A stretch of DNA of 64,000 nucleotides from Siccirubricoccus soli (GTDB lineage Bacteria > Pseudomonadota > Alphaproteobacteria > Acetobacterales > Acetobacteraceae): NCBI RefSeq assembly GCF_024178315.1, contig NZ_JAMZIK010000008.1:1-64000 (forward strand). Reading direction: 5' to 3'. Shown here in pieces: positions 36,248-45,033 of the stretch. The stretch's first letter is position 1. Each line of letters starts with the position of its first letter. The notes beneath the pieces were generated by a model, which saw only the letters and a program-made list of their open reading frames with translations, was not told where the DNA came from and made no database searches. Both the position numbers and the translations under genes were made by a program.

Positions 36248-36871
36248 GTGAAAACAAGCATCCGATCCGCACAAAGCGTGTGCCCCATACCAATTGAGGA
36301 CCTACAGCGACATGCCTTTGTCGATGACATCACCGACGAGGATCTCATCGCAGCACGTGGCCTCGCTGCTACCCAGGCAGTGGAAAACTATCTGAACCGC
36401 TACCTGATCAATCGCCCTGTCACATGGACGTTGAGCACCGACGAGCTAGGCAGCCATCCCTTGGCTAGCAATGGCATCCGGTCCAACTTCATTGGCATGT
36501 TTGTCCAGCCCTACAGGGGTTGGATCGAGCTAGCCCGACCGGCTAGCACAGTTTCCGCCGTGCAGTGGTTGCTCTGGGATAATGCTCCAGAAAGCCTCCA
36601 GACCAGCGACTACGCTGTGGATGTTGACAGTGAGCCGGCGCGTATCAGGCTGCTCAAGCTGCCGTCGCTCACTGCCAATATCCGTGGCCTCAAGGTCGAA
36701 TTCACCAGCGGCTATGGGGATGATGCGACTGCCATCCCTGAGCCCATCAAGCACGCGGTGAAGCTCATATTCACAAGCCTCAACGAGAACCGAGGCGACA
36801 CGGATTTCAAGCTAATCAGCGAAGCGGTTGAGTCCTTGCTCTCCCCTTATCGCCTAACATTCTTCGGGTGA
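36248..36871 (+). CDS. Head-tail connector protein (gp6-like)
   Basis: Protein of 207 aa with a GTG start at 36248. DDITDEDLIAARGLAATQAVENYLNRYLINRPVTW resembles the gp6-like adaptor family that docks on the portal. The C-terminal helix (IPEPIKHAVKLIFTSLNENRGD) is conserved in that family. The gene order capsid, adaptor, closure, gp10-like, terminator supports the call. Confidence 0.8.
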   Translation: MKTSIRSAQSVCPIPIEDLQRHAFVDDITDEDLIAARGLAATQAVENYLNRYLINRPVTWTLSTDELGSHPLASNGIRSNFIGMFVQPYRGWIELARPASTVSAVQWLLWDNAPESLQTSDYAVDVDSEPARIRLLKLPSLTANIRGLKVEFTSGYGDDATAIPEPIKHAVKLIFTSLNENRGDTDFKLISEAVESLLSPYRLTFFG

Positions 36872-36875
36872 GCGC

Positions 36876-37254
36876 ATGGATAGATTCAAGGTTGGCGATC
36901 TAAGATCCAAGGTGACGATCTACAGGCGTGGTGATGCGATCAACGAGGACAACCTCAATGATCCAACGCTCATCACCACTACGAGTGACCGCTTCGACGC
37001 CCAATGCGAGCATCAAGCCCGTAGGCACGATGGCCTACATCCAAGGGCAGCAGATCGACGTCAACAGCATCACGCATCGCATCATCGTCCGCTGGCGCGA
37101 TGGGCTGGACCAGTTTTACGTGATCCGCAGAGACATCCCACTACCCGATGGCTCGACACGCCAGGAGCTTTACCGCATCCACCGTGTCTCCGAGATGGAC
37201 GGACGCAGACGCTTCCTAACCATCGACGCTGAACTCGAGAAGCAGAGCATCTGA
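36876..37254 (+). pseudogene. Head closure protein (phage head-tail joining), frameshifted
   Basis: Frame 1 starts MDRFKVGDLRSKVTIYRRG at 36876. It stays meaningful to about DRFDA at 37001, then reads nonsense. The +1 frame continues NASIKPVGTMAYIQGQQIDV and ITHRIIVRWRDGLDQF to 37254. Removing one C from GCCCAATG (about 37000-37006) gives a continuous protein of about 125 aa with the head-tail joining family pattern. It is either a real insertion or a homopolymer sequencing error. The end overlaps the next start. Confidence 0.75.
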
Positions 37255-37709
37255 TGTTCCGCCTCGGTGTCAAAGTTGATCCTTACAAGCTGATCCTGGA
37301 GAAGAAGGAAATCCGCAAGGCGCTAGGGCAAAGCGGTCGCGCTGTGCAGCGTGTTGCCAAATCGCTCGTGAAATCGCGTGCTGTCAGCCAACCAGGTCAA
37401 CCACCTGCCAAGCAGACTGGCACGCTATCCAAGGCGTTCAAGGTCAGGGTTAGCAAGTCAGGCTTTAGCGTGGCAATCCGCAACACCGCCTTCTACGCCA
37501 AGTTTCTCGAAACAGGTGCAGTTGGTGGAGGTGGCAGACGCGGCACCAGGAACAAGCGCAACCGCAGAGGCCAGGTCTTACAGCAAAGCACCATCCGCAC
37601 GCTTGCTCCACGTCCCTTCCTGTCAGTGGCCCTGCATCGCACTGAAAACATTATCCGCAGCAACCTAGAGGCCGCGATGCAGAACGGCATCAAGGGAGGC
37701 AAACCATGA
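37254..37709 (+). CDS. HK97 gp10-like tail completion protein
   Basis: Protein of 151 aa. A basic N-terminal half, SQPGQPPAKQTGTLSKAFKV and NTAFYAKFLETGAVGGGGRR, then LAPRPFLSVAL, form the typical gp10 pattern (P-x-R-PF motif near the end). It joins head and tail during assembly. ATG directly overlaps the preceding stop and the gene overlaps the next by four bases. Confidence 0.82.
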   Translation: MFRLGVKVDPYKLILEKKEIRKALGQSGRAVQRVAKSLVKSRAVSQPGQPPAKQTGTLSKAFKVRVSKSGFSVAIRNTAFYAKFLETGAVGGGGRRGTRNKRNRRGQVLQQSTIRTLAPRPFLSVALHRTENIIRSNLEAAMQNGIKGGKP

Positions 37710-38233
37710 ACTACGCGGCCGTCATAGCGCAGATTAAGCAGCACTGTCCCATGTTCAAGAACGTCGCCGGTTCGGCTGATGTCGAGCATGCGATGTCGAA
37801 TGCAAACCTACCCATCCCCTGTGCCTTCGTGCTTCCCGGGCCGATGGAGGCAGCACCCAACACCGAGAGCAATGGCCTCAACCAGATAGTCAGCGAGACA
37901 GTTTGCGTCCTGCTAGTGCTGGACAACCGCAGCGACCGCAGAGGTCAGGCAGCGATCCTGACGCTCGATCAAGCGATCAGCGCATTGCACAAGGCCTTAC
38001 TGAACTGGCGCATGGACCCAGACATTCAGCCAAAGGGCTTTGAGTTTGAGAGTGCCGAGCTAGCCTCGATGGATGGCGCAAGGCTGGCCTATCAGGTCAA
38101 CTACAGCCGGGAGATTTGGCTCACTGACTGCGATGGCTTTGAGCCAAGCAGCGAACCACTCCTCAACATCGACGGACACGACGAGCGCCTTGATCCAAGC
38201 TGGCGCTTCGATGTGAGCCTGCCTCAGACCTAA
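37706..38233 (+). CDS. Putative tail terminator protein (gp37-like)
   Basis: Protein of 175 aa, MNYAAVIAQIKQHCPMFKNV. The LLVLDNRSDRRGQAAI segment, the helix HKALLNWRMDP and the late beta region AYQVNYSREIWLTD fit the gp37 family of Mu-like and P2-like phages, which caps the tail tube. Position between gp10-like protein and DUF2635/sheath supports it. Confidence 0.7.
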   Translation: MNYAAVIAQIKQHCPMFKNVAGSADVEHAMSNANLPIPCAFVLPGPMEAAPNTESNGLNQIVSETVCVLLVLDNRSDRRGQAAILTLDQAISALHKALLNWRMDPDIQPKGFEFESAELASMDGARLAYQVNYSREIWLTDCDGFEPSSEPLLNIDGHDERLDPSWRFDVSLPQT

Positions 38234-38247
38234 CCGCCCTCAGACAA

Positions 38248-38290
38248 GCATCCTCGATAAATACGGCAACATAGATCATTCGAGGATTGC
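38248..38290 (+). promoter_or_regulatory. TAAATA stem-loop 7, upstream of the tail operon
   Basis: GCATCCTCGA (38248-38257), TAAATACGG (38258-38266), then TCGAGGATTGC (38280-38290) directly before the ATG: ten pairs with one extra T. The ribosome binding site GAGGA lies in the 3' arm. Confidence 0.7.
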
Positions 38291-38503
38291 ATGATGCACG
38301 TCATTCCAGCACCAGGGCTTGTCGTCCTAGACCCCGACACATTCGAGACGCTTCCCCCTGAGGGTCGCGTCGTACCGCCGTCTGAGTACTGGCTCCGCCG
38401 TCTGCGCGACGCGGACGTGGCACTAGCACCCACACCTGAGGCGGCGAAGAAGGCTGCAAAGAGATCACCAACAACGCCGGCTGAAACCGGCCCTGTTAGC
38501 TAA
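38291..38503 (+). CDS. DUF2635 family phage protein
   Basis: Protein of 70 aa, MMHVIPAPGLVVLDPDTFETLPPEGR. The PAPGL, LPPEGR, YWLRRLRDADV series is the DUF2635 pattern, regularly found immediately before the sheath gene in Mu-like phages. An Ala- and Lys-rich tail follows. Role unknown. Confidence 0.85.
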   Translation: MMHVIPAPGLVVLDPDTFETLPPEGRVVPPSEYWLRRLRDADVALAPTPEAAKKAAKRSPTTPAETGPVS

Positions 38504-38520
38504 CATTTGGAGGCGCCGGT

Positions 38521-39993
38521 ATGGCAATTCAGTTTTCCTTATATCCAGCGAGCAACCGTGTCACCGGCATCTACGCTGAGATCGACCCATCACTAGCAAA
38601 CACCGCCACTGATAATCAGAAGACCCTGATAATGGGTCAGATGCTGGCGGCAGGCTCTGCCACTGCGAACACCGCTGTCCTAGTCACCAGCTACCAACAA
38701 GCCCGCTCCCTCTTCGGTGCAGGCAGCATGCTCAGCCTGATGTATCAGCAGTACCGCAAGAGCGACAACTTCGGTGAGGTATGGTGCTCGCCTGTGACCG
38801 ACAATGCGTCTGGCACAGCGGCTACCAACACGATCACCGTCGCAGGCACTGCTACCGCTCCTGGTACGCTGAACCTTTACATTGCTGGTCAGCGCATTCA
38901 GGTAGGTGTAGCTGTGGCTGATGCAGCCGCTGCCATTGCCGCGAAGATCAACGCAGCGATCAACGCAGCAATCGACCTGCCTGCCACATCAGGCGTGGCC
39001 ACTGCTACGGTAACTGTCACCGCCCGCCACAAGGGCGTAACCGCAGGCGATTTAGACATTCGCCTCAACTACGCAGGCGCAGCAGGCAATGAGTTTACCC
39101 CAGCTGGTGTGACCATCACCATCGGTGCTGGCACAGCGGGAACAGGTGAGCCAAGCCTAGTCAATGCGTTCGCCAACCTAGGCGATGCTCCCTATGACTT
39201 CATCGCTTTCCCATGGTCAGGCACCACTGAGCTTGCATCTCTAACCAACTTGCTCAGCGACACCATCGGCCGTTGGGCTTGGAACGTAAGCCTCTTCGGA
39301 CATGCGTTCACCGCACGCGAAGGCACTGCGTCGACACTGGCCAGCTACGGTGCAGCCCTAAACGATCAGCACGTCACTGTCCTAGGCATCAACGACACTC
39401 CAACTCCGATCTACAACGTGGCTGCCGACTATGCTGCGGTATGCGCTAGGAGCCTACGCGCCGATCCAGCTCTACCCTTGCAGAACTTGACAATGGGCAT
39501 CTTGCCACCACCACGTGGCAGCCGGTTCTTGCTCAATGAGCGCAACACCCTGCTCTACAGCGGCATCTCGACAGCGAAGGTCAATGACGCCGGCCAGGCC
39601 ATCCTAGAACGCTCTGTCACCACCTATCAGAAGAATGCAGCCGGTGCAGCCGATGACAGCTACCTCGACACCGAGACTCTAACGACACTGCAATTCCTAA
39701 TCCGCGATCTCAAGAATGTCCTGGGCACAAAGTTTGCACGCAAGAAGCTCGTCGCTGATGGCACCCCGGTTCCCGGTGGATCAAGCTTCGTAACCCCATC
39801 GACAGTGAAGGGCGAGGTGATCGCTTGGTATCGCGGGCATGCAGCGAACGGCATGGTTCAGAACGTGGCTAACTTCACTCAGAACATGAAGGCCGAGAAT
39901 GCAGGCAGTGGCCGTGTGTCACTGCTCTTGCCCATCGACGTAGCCAACCAGCTTCGAATTATCTCCACGCTCGTGCAGTTCACGAAGTCCTAA
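38521..39993 (+). CDS. Contractile tail sheath protein
   Basis: Protein of 490 aa. The N-terminus IQFSLYPASNRVTGIYAEIDPS is the Mu gpL-type sheath handshake region. A variable protruding insertion (about residues 95-205) is rich in Ala, Thr and Gly. The conserved C-terminal domain ends NVANFTQNMKAENAGSGRVSLLLPIDVANQLRIIS. Ribosome binding site GGAGGCG before the ATG at 38521. A perfect hairpin follows the gene. Confidence 0.93.
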   Translation: MAIQFSLYPASNRVTGIYAEIDPSLANTATDNQKTLIMGQMLAAGSATANTAVLVTSYQQARSLFGAGSMLSLMYQQYRKSDNFGEVWCSPVTDNASGTAATNTITVAGTATAPGTLNLYIAGQRIQVGVAVADAAAAIAAKINAAINAAIDLPATSGVATATVTVTARHKGVTAGDLDIRLNYAGAAGNEFTPAGVTITIGAGTAGTGEPSLVNAFANLGDAPYDFIAFPWSGTTELASLTNLLSDTIGRWAWNVSLFGHAFTAREGTASTLASYGAALNDQHVTVLGINDTPTPIYNVAADYAAVCARSLRADPALPLQNLTMGILPPPRGSRFLLNERNTLLYSGISTAKVNDAGQAILERSVTTYQKNAAGAADDSYLDTETLTTLQFLIRDLKNVLGTKFARKKLVADGTPVPGGSSFVTPSTVKGEVIAWYRGHAANGMVQNVANFTQNMKAENAGSGRVSLLLPIDVANQLRIISTLVQFTKS

Positions 39994-40001
39994 CGTCCAG
40001 C

Positions 40002-40024
40002 GGGGAGAGCGTCATGCTCTCCCC
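40002..40024 (+). terminator. Hairpin after the sheath gene
   Basis: GGGGAGAGC (40002-40010) pairs perfectly with GCTCTCCCC (40016-40024), loop of five. No T-tract; probably mRNA stabilisation between sheath and tube genes. Confidence 0.55.
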
Positions 40025-40070
40025 ACCACAATTGCCCGGTGCCTAGCACCCAAGAAAAAGGAAAACGAAC

Positions 40071-40430
40071 ATGGCAAAGCCCGCAGCTGGCGCAACCAGC
40101 TTCACCATCGACGGCAGCTCATATGCGCTGGTCGGCAATGTCACTTACAGCCCAAGCAGCATCAAGCGCGAAGCCCTCGTTGGAATTGATGGCCACCAAG
40201 TGTGGAAGGAAACTCCGACACTCGGCTTCATCGCTGCGAAGATCCGCGATCTTGGCCTCCGCGTAGAGGACTTCAATAAGATGCGCGAGGTCAACGTCTC
40301 CGTCACACTAGTGAGCGGCAAGCAGATCATCGGCACTGGCCTAGGCTGTGTTGATACCCAGGAAGTCGACACTGAGGATGCGACCTTCGACGTGCGCTTC
40401 GAAGGCATGGATGTCACGGAGATCCTATAA
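40071..40430 (+). CDS. Tail tube protein (Mu gpM-like)
   Basis: Protein of 119 aa. GATSFTIDGSSYALVGNVTYSP, then TLGFIAAKIRDLGLRVEDF and the beta-rich end (DTEDATFDVRFEGMDVTEI) match the Mu-type tail tube family. It forms the inner tube contracted through by the sheath. It overlaps the chaperone gene (ATAATGA). Confidence 0.9.
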   Translation: MAKPAAGATSFTIDGSSYALVGNVTYSPSSIKREALVGIDGHQVWKETPTLGFIAAKIRDLGLRVEDFNKMREVNVSVTLVSGKQIIGTGLGCVDTQEVDTEDATFDVRFEGMDVTEIL

Positions 40431-40738
40431 TGAGCGACGACAACCAAGACATCCAACCAGCAGCCCGTCCTGAGCCGCTACCTGAGCTAGAGATCGAGCT
40501 ACCTGAGCCAATCACCCTTGGTGGTAAGACCTACAACAGCATCACCCTCCGTGAGCCACGCCTTAAGGACCTAGAGGCAGGTGTCAACGCTGCACGCGGC
40601 TGCACAGGCGCTGAAGCTGACATGAAGCAGATGAAAGCTCTGATAGCGAGTGTCGCCGATGTGCCACGCCAAGTGGTCGAGAACCTCTCCGCACGCAAGT
40701 TCCGCGAGGCAGGAGACTACTTTGGCGGTTTTTTCTAA
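40430..40738 (+). CDS. Tail assembly chaperone, upstream product (Mu gp41-like)
   Basis: Protein of 102 aa: ELPEPITLGGKTYNSITLREPRLKDLEAG is the Mu gp41 / phage tail assembly family core. It ends GGFF at TAA (40736). The last codons contain the slippery heptamer T-TTT-TTC, so a fraction of ribosomes should shift to the -1 frame and make the longer fusion described next. The pair chaperones the tape measure protein. Confidence 0.88.
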   Translation: MSDDNQDIQPAARPEPLPELEIELPEPITLGGKTYNSITLREPRLKDLEAGVNAARGCTGAEADMKQMKALIASVADVPRQVVENLSARKFREAGDYFGGFF

Positions 40739-40920
40739 GCCCCAACTTCCCAACCAATTGGGAAGATCTGGCGGCTCAACTGACCCTTGCACATGGCTGG
40801 GATCCAATTGGCCCGGCCTCCGTGTGGGAGATGACACCCACAAAGCTCGCTTGGTGGAGAGATCAATCAAACCGCATTCATTCGAAGCAGCATCCGACTG
40901 AGGTGACTACAGATGGCTAA
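40735..40920 (+). CDS. Tail assembly chaperone, -1 frameshift extension (Mu gp42-like)
   Basis: It has no start codon of its own at its 5' end. After -1 slippage on TTTTTTC (40729-40735) the frame reads LSPNFPTNWEDLAAQLTLAHGWDP and VWEMTPTKLAWWRDQ to TAA at 40918-40920, the typical second chaperone domain. The fusion product would be about 163 aa. The frame overlaps the tape measure start at 40913. Slippery sequence, lack of start and domain pattern together make programmed frameshifting very likely. Confidence 0.88.
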   Translation, partial: LSPNFPTNWEDLAAQLTLAHGWDPIGPASVWEMTPTKLAWWRDQSNRIHSKQHPTEVTTDG

Positions 40921-42862
40921 TGGATTTTCAGTTAGAATTTCAGCGATTGATGCTGCTTCAAAGCCCATCGACAAGATCAACAAGCAGCTTGCCGCGATGC
41001 GTGCGCCAGTCGACCGCATGCGTGTCAGCCTTACCAAGCTCTCGAATCTCTCGGGGCTGACTGCGCTACGTGGCAGCATGACGCGCCTAGCTGAGACTGC
41101 CAAGAATACCGCACGCCCCATCGCTTCCATCATCCCTGGCCTGAGCGCGATCACTGGTGCGACGACAATCGCTGGCATGTTTGCCCTGGCGAACAGCTGG
41201 GCGAACCTAGGTGTACAGCTTGGGAATAACTCGCGCTTGATGGGCATCAACGTAAGCCGACTGCATGCCATGCAAGGCGCAGCAAGGCTGATGGGCAGCG
41301 ATGCTGAGTCGCTGACGTCTGGCCTCGAAGCCCTAGCGAATAACATCCAAGACGGCATTGCGGGTCGTGCGCCTGAGTTCGTGCGACGCCTAGCCGACAT
41401 GGGTATCTCGCTCAAGGATGCCAACGGCAATGCACGCAGCGCAGCTGACGTGTTCAACGACATCCAGCGTGTTATGTCGCGCTACAGAGATCCAATCATC
41501 CGTGCGCAGACTGCCAACGAGCTGTTTGGCGCATCAGCTGCTCGCTTGCTGGTCATCCTAGAGAAGTCACCTGAGGTGTGGGGCGCAGCACAGGAGCAGG
41601 CACGCAGGTACGGCGTCGAGACAGCTGGGAGCGTCGCAGCAGCAGACAAGCTCAACACTGCCCAGGTCGGCCTCAGGATGGCCTTCGAAGGCATGGGTCG
41701 TGCCCTGGTCACTAACCTCGGCCCACGTATGGCAAAGTTGTTCGACGACCTCAGCAATTGGGTTGTCCGCATCACACCGAAGGTGGTCGAGCTAGGCGAA
41801 CGCTTCGTTGCCTGGTTGGAGCAGTTGGACTGGAACAAGGTACAGGAGGGTGGTCAACGCTTCCTCGGCATCTTGGAGACGATGAGCAATAATCTCAGCA
41901 CCATCTTGAAAATCAGTGGCGCACTGCTAGGACTCTGGGTTGGCTCCAAATTCATAGCTGCCATCGCAGCTATAGGTCGCCTTACCACCGCCGTTGGCGC
42001 TCTAGCTGCGCCTGGTGCCCTAGCTGGCCTGTCTGGTGCCATTGGCATGCTGGGACGCTTTGCCGGTCCCCTTGGCCTCCTAGCAGCCGGGGTGGCCTTC
42101 ATCGAAAGCCTGCAAGGCAGGACACCTGAGCAGCAGCAGGAGCAGCGCAACAACTGGCGTAACCGAGGGGCAATGGCTCCAGGCGGCGCACAGGCGCCTA
42201 CAGGGACAGAGGCAGAGCGTGAGAACCGAATCTATGACGGCCTGATCTCCCGCGGCGTACCACCCGACGAAGCTGCGGGTATCACAGCCAACATCATGCG
42301 CGAAAGCCGTGGTGATCCAGCTACGGTCAACCCGGCCGGGGGTGGTGTTGGAGCTCATGGTCTCTACCAGGGACGCGCCAACAGGGCCTATCTCCCTGAT
42401 GGCAGACTGTTGAGCCAAGGCACCATTGACGAGCAGCTCGACCAGCTAATCCGAGAGCGGAATGGCTCCGAGCGCAGGAACATCGAGCAAGCCGCTCGTG
42501 GGGCGCAGAACGCCGGTGATTGGGGTGTCGCCTATAGCCGCGGCTTTGAACGTCATGGAGATCAGAACGAGGATGCAGCTCGCGGCCTGCTAGCCGACCG
42601 TATTGCCCAGAGGCAGGCAGCTCGTAGAGCCCGCGGTGATGCAAACCCAACCCAACCAGGCGCACCTGCTCCACGCGGCGTTGATGCAGTCGCCAAGCCG
42701 CGCACCCCAGGTCCGGGCGCAGCCCTAACCGGCAACGCTCGCCTAGAAGTCGCATTCAGCAATCCACCTCCTGGCATGACCGCGAGAGCGGTGACGAGCG
42801 GCGGCATCTTTGCTGATGGTCCAAGGGTCAGCATGGGCATGCCTAGCTACGCAAGCGCATAA
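40913..42862 (+). CDS. Tail tape measure protein with lysozyme-like domain
   Basis: Protein of 649 aa that sets tail length. The N-terminal half is helical (residues 1-330) with FEGMGRALVTNLGPRMAKLFDDLSNW. A hydrophobic Ala/Gly/Leu-rich stretch (about 345-400) is the usual membrane-active part. Residues about 435-550 (IYDGLISRGVPPDEAAGITANIMRES region, then GGGVGAHGLYQ) match the phage tail lysozyme fold, with the likely catalytic Glu in MRES, so peptidoglycan cutting at entry is built in. It is short for a tape measure, implying a short tail. Confidence 0.88.
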   Translation: MANGFSVRISAIDAASKPIDKINKQLAAMRAPVDRMRVSLTKLSNLSGLTALRGSMTRLAETAKNTARPIASIIPGLSAITGATTIAGMFALANSWANLGVQLGNNSRLMGINVSRLHAMQGAARLMGSDAESLTSGLEALANNIQDGIAGRAPEFVRRLADMGISLKDANGNARSAADVFNDIQRVMSRYRDPIIRAQTANELFGASAARLLVILEKSPEVWGAAQEQARRYGVETAGSVAAADKLNTAQVGLRMAFEGMGRALVTNLGPRMAKLFDDLSNWVVRITPKVVELGERFVAWLEQLDWNKVQEGGQRFLGILETMSNNLSTILKISGALLGLWVGSKFIAAIAAIGRLTTAVGALAAPGALAGLSGAIGMLGRFAGPLGLLAAGVAFIESLQGRTPEQQQEQRNNWRNRGAMAPGGAQAPTGTEAERENRIYDGLISRGVPPDEAAGITANIMRESRGDPATVNPAGGGVGAHGLYQGRANRAYLPDGRLLSQGTIDEQLDQLIRERNGSERRNIEQAARGAQNAGDWGVAYSRGFERHGDQNEDAARGLLADRIAQRQAARRARGDANPTQPGAPAPRGVDAVAKPRTPGPGAALTGNARLEVAFSNPPPGMTARAVTSGGIFADGPRVSMGMPSYASA

Positions 42863-42876
42863 GGGAGGAAAGAGAT

Positions 42877-43698
42877 ATGGGTTTCACACCAGCATGGTAC
42901 GCAGACATCAACCCAGCTAGCTGGCGTGGTGTCGAGTTTGGCGTAAGCGAGGTCAGCACAAGACGTGTGCCGCGCAACGCCGTGCATGAATATCCCTACC
43001 GCGACGATGTCTGGGTTGAGAACCTAAGCCGTGGTCCTGAGGAATACAGCTTCGATGCATACCTAGTCGGTGACGACGTTGCATCGCAGTACGTGGAGCT
43101 AAGGGCAGCACTTGAGGAGACAGGTGATGGTGAGCTTGTGCTCCCACGCCTTGGTCCGAAGAACGCATCCCTGATCTCGGTGGGTTATGGCGAGAGCACT
43201 GAGCCAGGGAACATGGTCCGAGTGCATCTCGTGTTCCTAGAATCTGTGTCGTCCAGCATCGCAGCTAGCAGCCGAGATCCCCTGGACATGATCAACGGCT
43301 TCGGTGAGGCGGTCAATAATATCAGCGTTGCATCCATTGGCGACTTCGTTCGCACGACCGGCGATGCACTGCGCTCCGGACAGGCAGCCGTGCAAAGCGT
43401 AACCCGCACTGCGCAGGGCTATGTCCGAGAGGTGCAAGGTGTGGTGCGTGATGCGACACGTGCAGTCAACTCGGTGCGCCCACTAGCCAACATGCTTGGC
43501 GTGAGCGATCGCACATTCGGACGCTTCATGCAGCCCCTGCGAACTGTCAGCGGGGCAGTCAACTCAGTCAACGCAGGCATCGGAAACGCGACCCGTGCAG
43601 CTAACGCAGCGGGGCAGCTAGCGAATGGTGCAACTCGTGCTGTTGGCGTCGTCGATAGGCTCGGCAACAACGTGATGAATTTGGTGAACCGATTATGA
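42877..43698 (+). CDS. DNA circularisation protein N-terminal half (Mu gpN-like)
   Basis: Protein of 273 aa. WYADINPASWRGVEFGVSEV, then HEYPYRDDVWVENLSRGP and FDAYLVGDDV, form the N-terminal DNA-circulation domain of Mu gpN-like baseplate proteins. The C-terminal 130 residues are Ala-, Asn- and Val-rich helical repeats. In most relatives the C-terminal domain is in the same polypeptide; here it follows in a separate gene that overlaps by four bases. Confidence 0.82.
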   Translation: MGFTPAWYADINPASWRGVEFGVSEVSTRRVPRNAVHEYPYRDDVWVENLSRGPEEYSFDAYLVGDDVASQYVELRAALEETGDGELVLPRLGPKNASLISVGYGESTEPGNMVRVHLVFLESVSSSIAASSRDPLDMINGFGEAVNNISVASIGDFVRTTGDALRSGQAAVQSVTRTAQGYVREVQGVVRDATRAVNSVRPLANMLGVSDRTFGRFMQPLRTVSGAVNSVNAGIGNATRAANAAGQLANGATRAVGVVDRLGNNVMNLVNRL

Positions 43699-45020
43699 CT
43701 ATACTCGATGATCTAGCAGCAGAGGTGGTGGCGCTAACCCAGGCAGTCCGACCAGCTACCGCAGACCCAGCCGATCAGATCCGCTTGCTATCAAAGCTTG
43801 CGACGTTTGGCCTCGACACCAACATTCCACTAGGTACCGATCCTATCGGCATAGCAGGCTACCGCAACGCAGGCCCAGGTCAGCGATGGTATGGCACTGC
43901 ACGCAGCACAGTGGCGACCTACTTCGATGCAGATGGCGTGCTGCGCACTGCTCCTCCCGGTATGGTTCGACCAGCGTTCAGCAATGGAGCACTCACCGGG
44001 CATCTCGATGAGCCAACTGCCACGAACCTGCGCCTCAACTCCTGCAACATTCTGCTCAACGGCGCGCCAGATACCTACTACATCGGAGCGAACGCAATCG
44101 ACCAAGGTATGGTCACTGCGCCCGATGGAACGCTCACCGCACGCTGCGTGAAATCCGGTCCCTCGGGACCGGGTAATGTTTACCTCGCCAACGCGGCTGG
44201 CACTGCTGGCATGATCGCAGTGTCGCCGAATACCACCTACACCGCCTCGATCTATCTGAGAGATGGTGGAAACACCCCCATCATCGCGTGTGACGGCCCG
44301 ACTGTCGACGAGTTCACATCGGGCCTATCCCATATCGGCCGCACTGCATACACCTGGGTTGGTGCCATGCTAAAGACTGGCGCCTACACCCGCTACAGCG
44401 TGACATGGACAACAGCCTCAACGTGCGAAAACGTAGTGGTGACATGGGCAGCGAACTGGACTGTCAACGGCATTGTTGATGTCTGGGGTGCGCAGCTTGA
44501 GGCAGGCGACACAGCAACCAGCATTATCTACACCGGAAACTCACCAGCCACTCGCGCAGCCGATAACATCGTTATCCAGACTGTCTCCGAGCTATCAACA
44601 GCAGCGCAAGCAAGCAAGATCGCAGAGGCAAGCCTTGCTGCCCTATGCCGCCGTGCCGCTCTCTCTGAGCTAGCCCTTGCAGTTCAGGACTACGCCCCTG
44701 CGAGCAGCGATGAGGCATCGGCTGCGTTGAAGCGCATCCTACCCCTGTATGACGCAGAGATCGCCAATGCGGCGGATCGGAACGACCTAGACTCCTGTAA
44801 TGAGCTGCGATCACTAAGAGTGATCGTGACGCAGGACCTACAGCGCCGCGGCATGCAGTTGCCCGAGATCATGCAGGTCGAGCTACCAACCTCTCTTCCA
44901 TCTCTCACCATCGCACAGATGCTCTACGGAGATGGCAGGCGAGCAGACGAGCTTGAGCGCCGTGTTGACACACCACACCCACTCTTCTTCCCCACGAGAT
45001 TTGAGGCGCTGAGCCGCTGA
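43695..45020 (+). CDS. DNA circularisation protein C-terminal half carrying an inserted fibre/carbohydrate-binding domain
   Basis: Protein of 441 aa. Residues 1-50 and about 305-441 (ALSELALAVQDYAPASSDEA, then MQLPEIMQVELPTSLPSL and IAQMLYGDGRRADEL) look like the C-terminal part of Mu gpN-type proteins. Between them is a beta-rich module: YFDADGVLRTAPPGMVRPAF, then DEPTATNLRLNS, and a jelly-roll-like stretch ending WGAQLEAGDTATSIIYTG. This is the pattern of phage spike or carbohydrate-binding domains. It is probably surface-exposed on the baseplate. It overlaps both neighbours' logic of gpN then gpP. Confidence 0.65.
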   Translation: MTILDDLAAEVVALTQAVRPATADPADQIRLLSKLATFGLDTNIPLGTDPIGIAGYRNAGPGQRWYGTARSTVATYFDADGVLRTAPPGMVRPAFSNGALTGHLDEPTATNLRLNSCNILLNGAPDTYYIGANAIDQGMVTAPDGTLTARCVKSGPSGPGNVYLANAAGTAGMIAVSPNTTYTASIYLRDGGNTPIIACDGPTVDEFTSGLSHIGRTAYTWVGAMLKTGAYTRYSVTWTTASTCENVVVTWAANWTVNGIVDVWGAQLEAGDTATSIIYTGNSPATRAADNIVIQTVSELSTAAQASKIAEASLAALCRRAALSELALAVQDYAPASSDEASAALKRILPLYDAEIANAADRNDLDSCNELRSLRVIVTQDLQRRGMQLPEIMQVELPTSLPSLTIAQMLYGDGRRADELERRVDTPHPLFFPTRFEALSR

Positions 45021-45033
45021 TTGGTAGACGACC

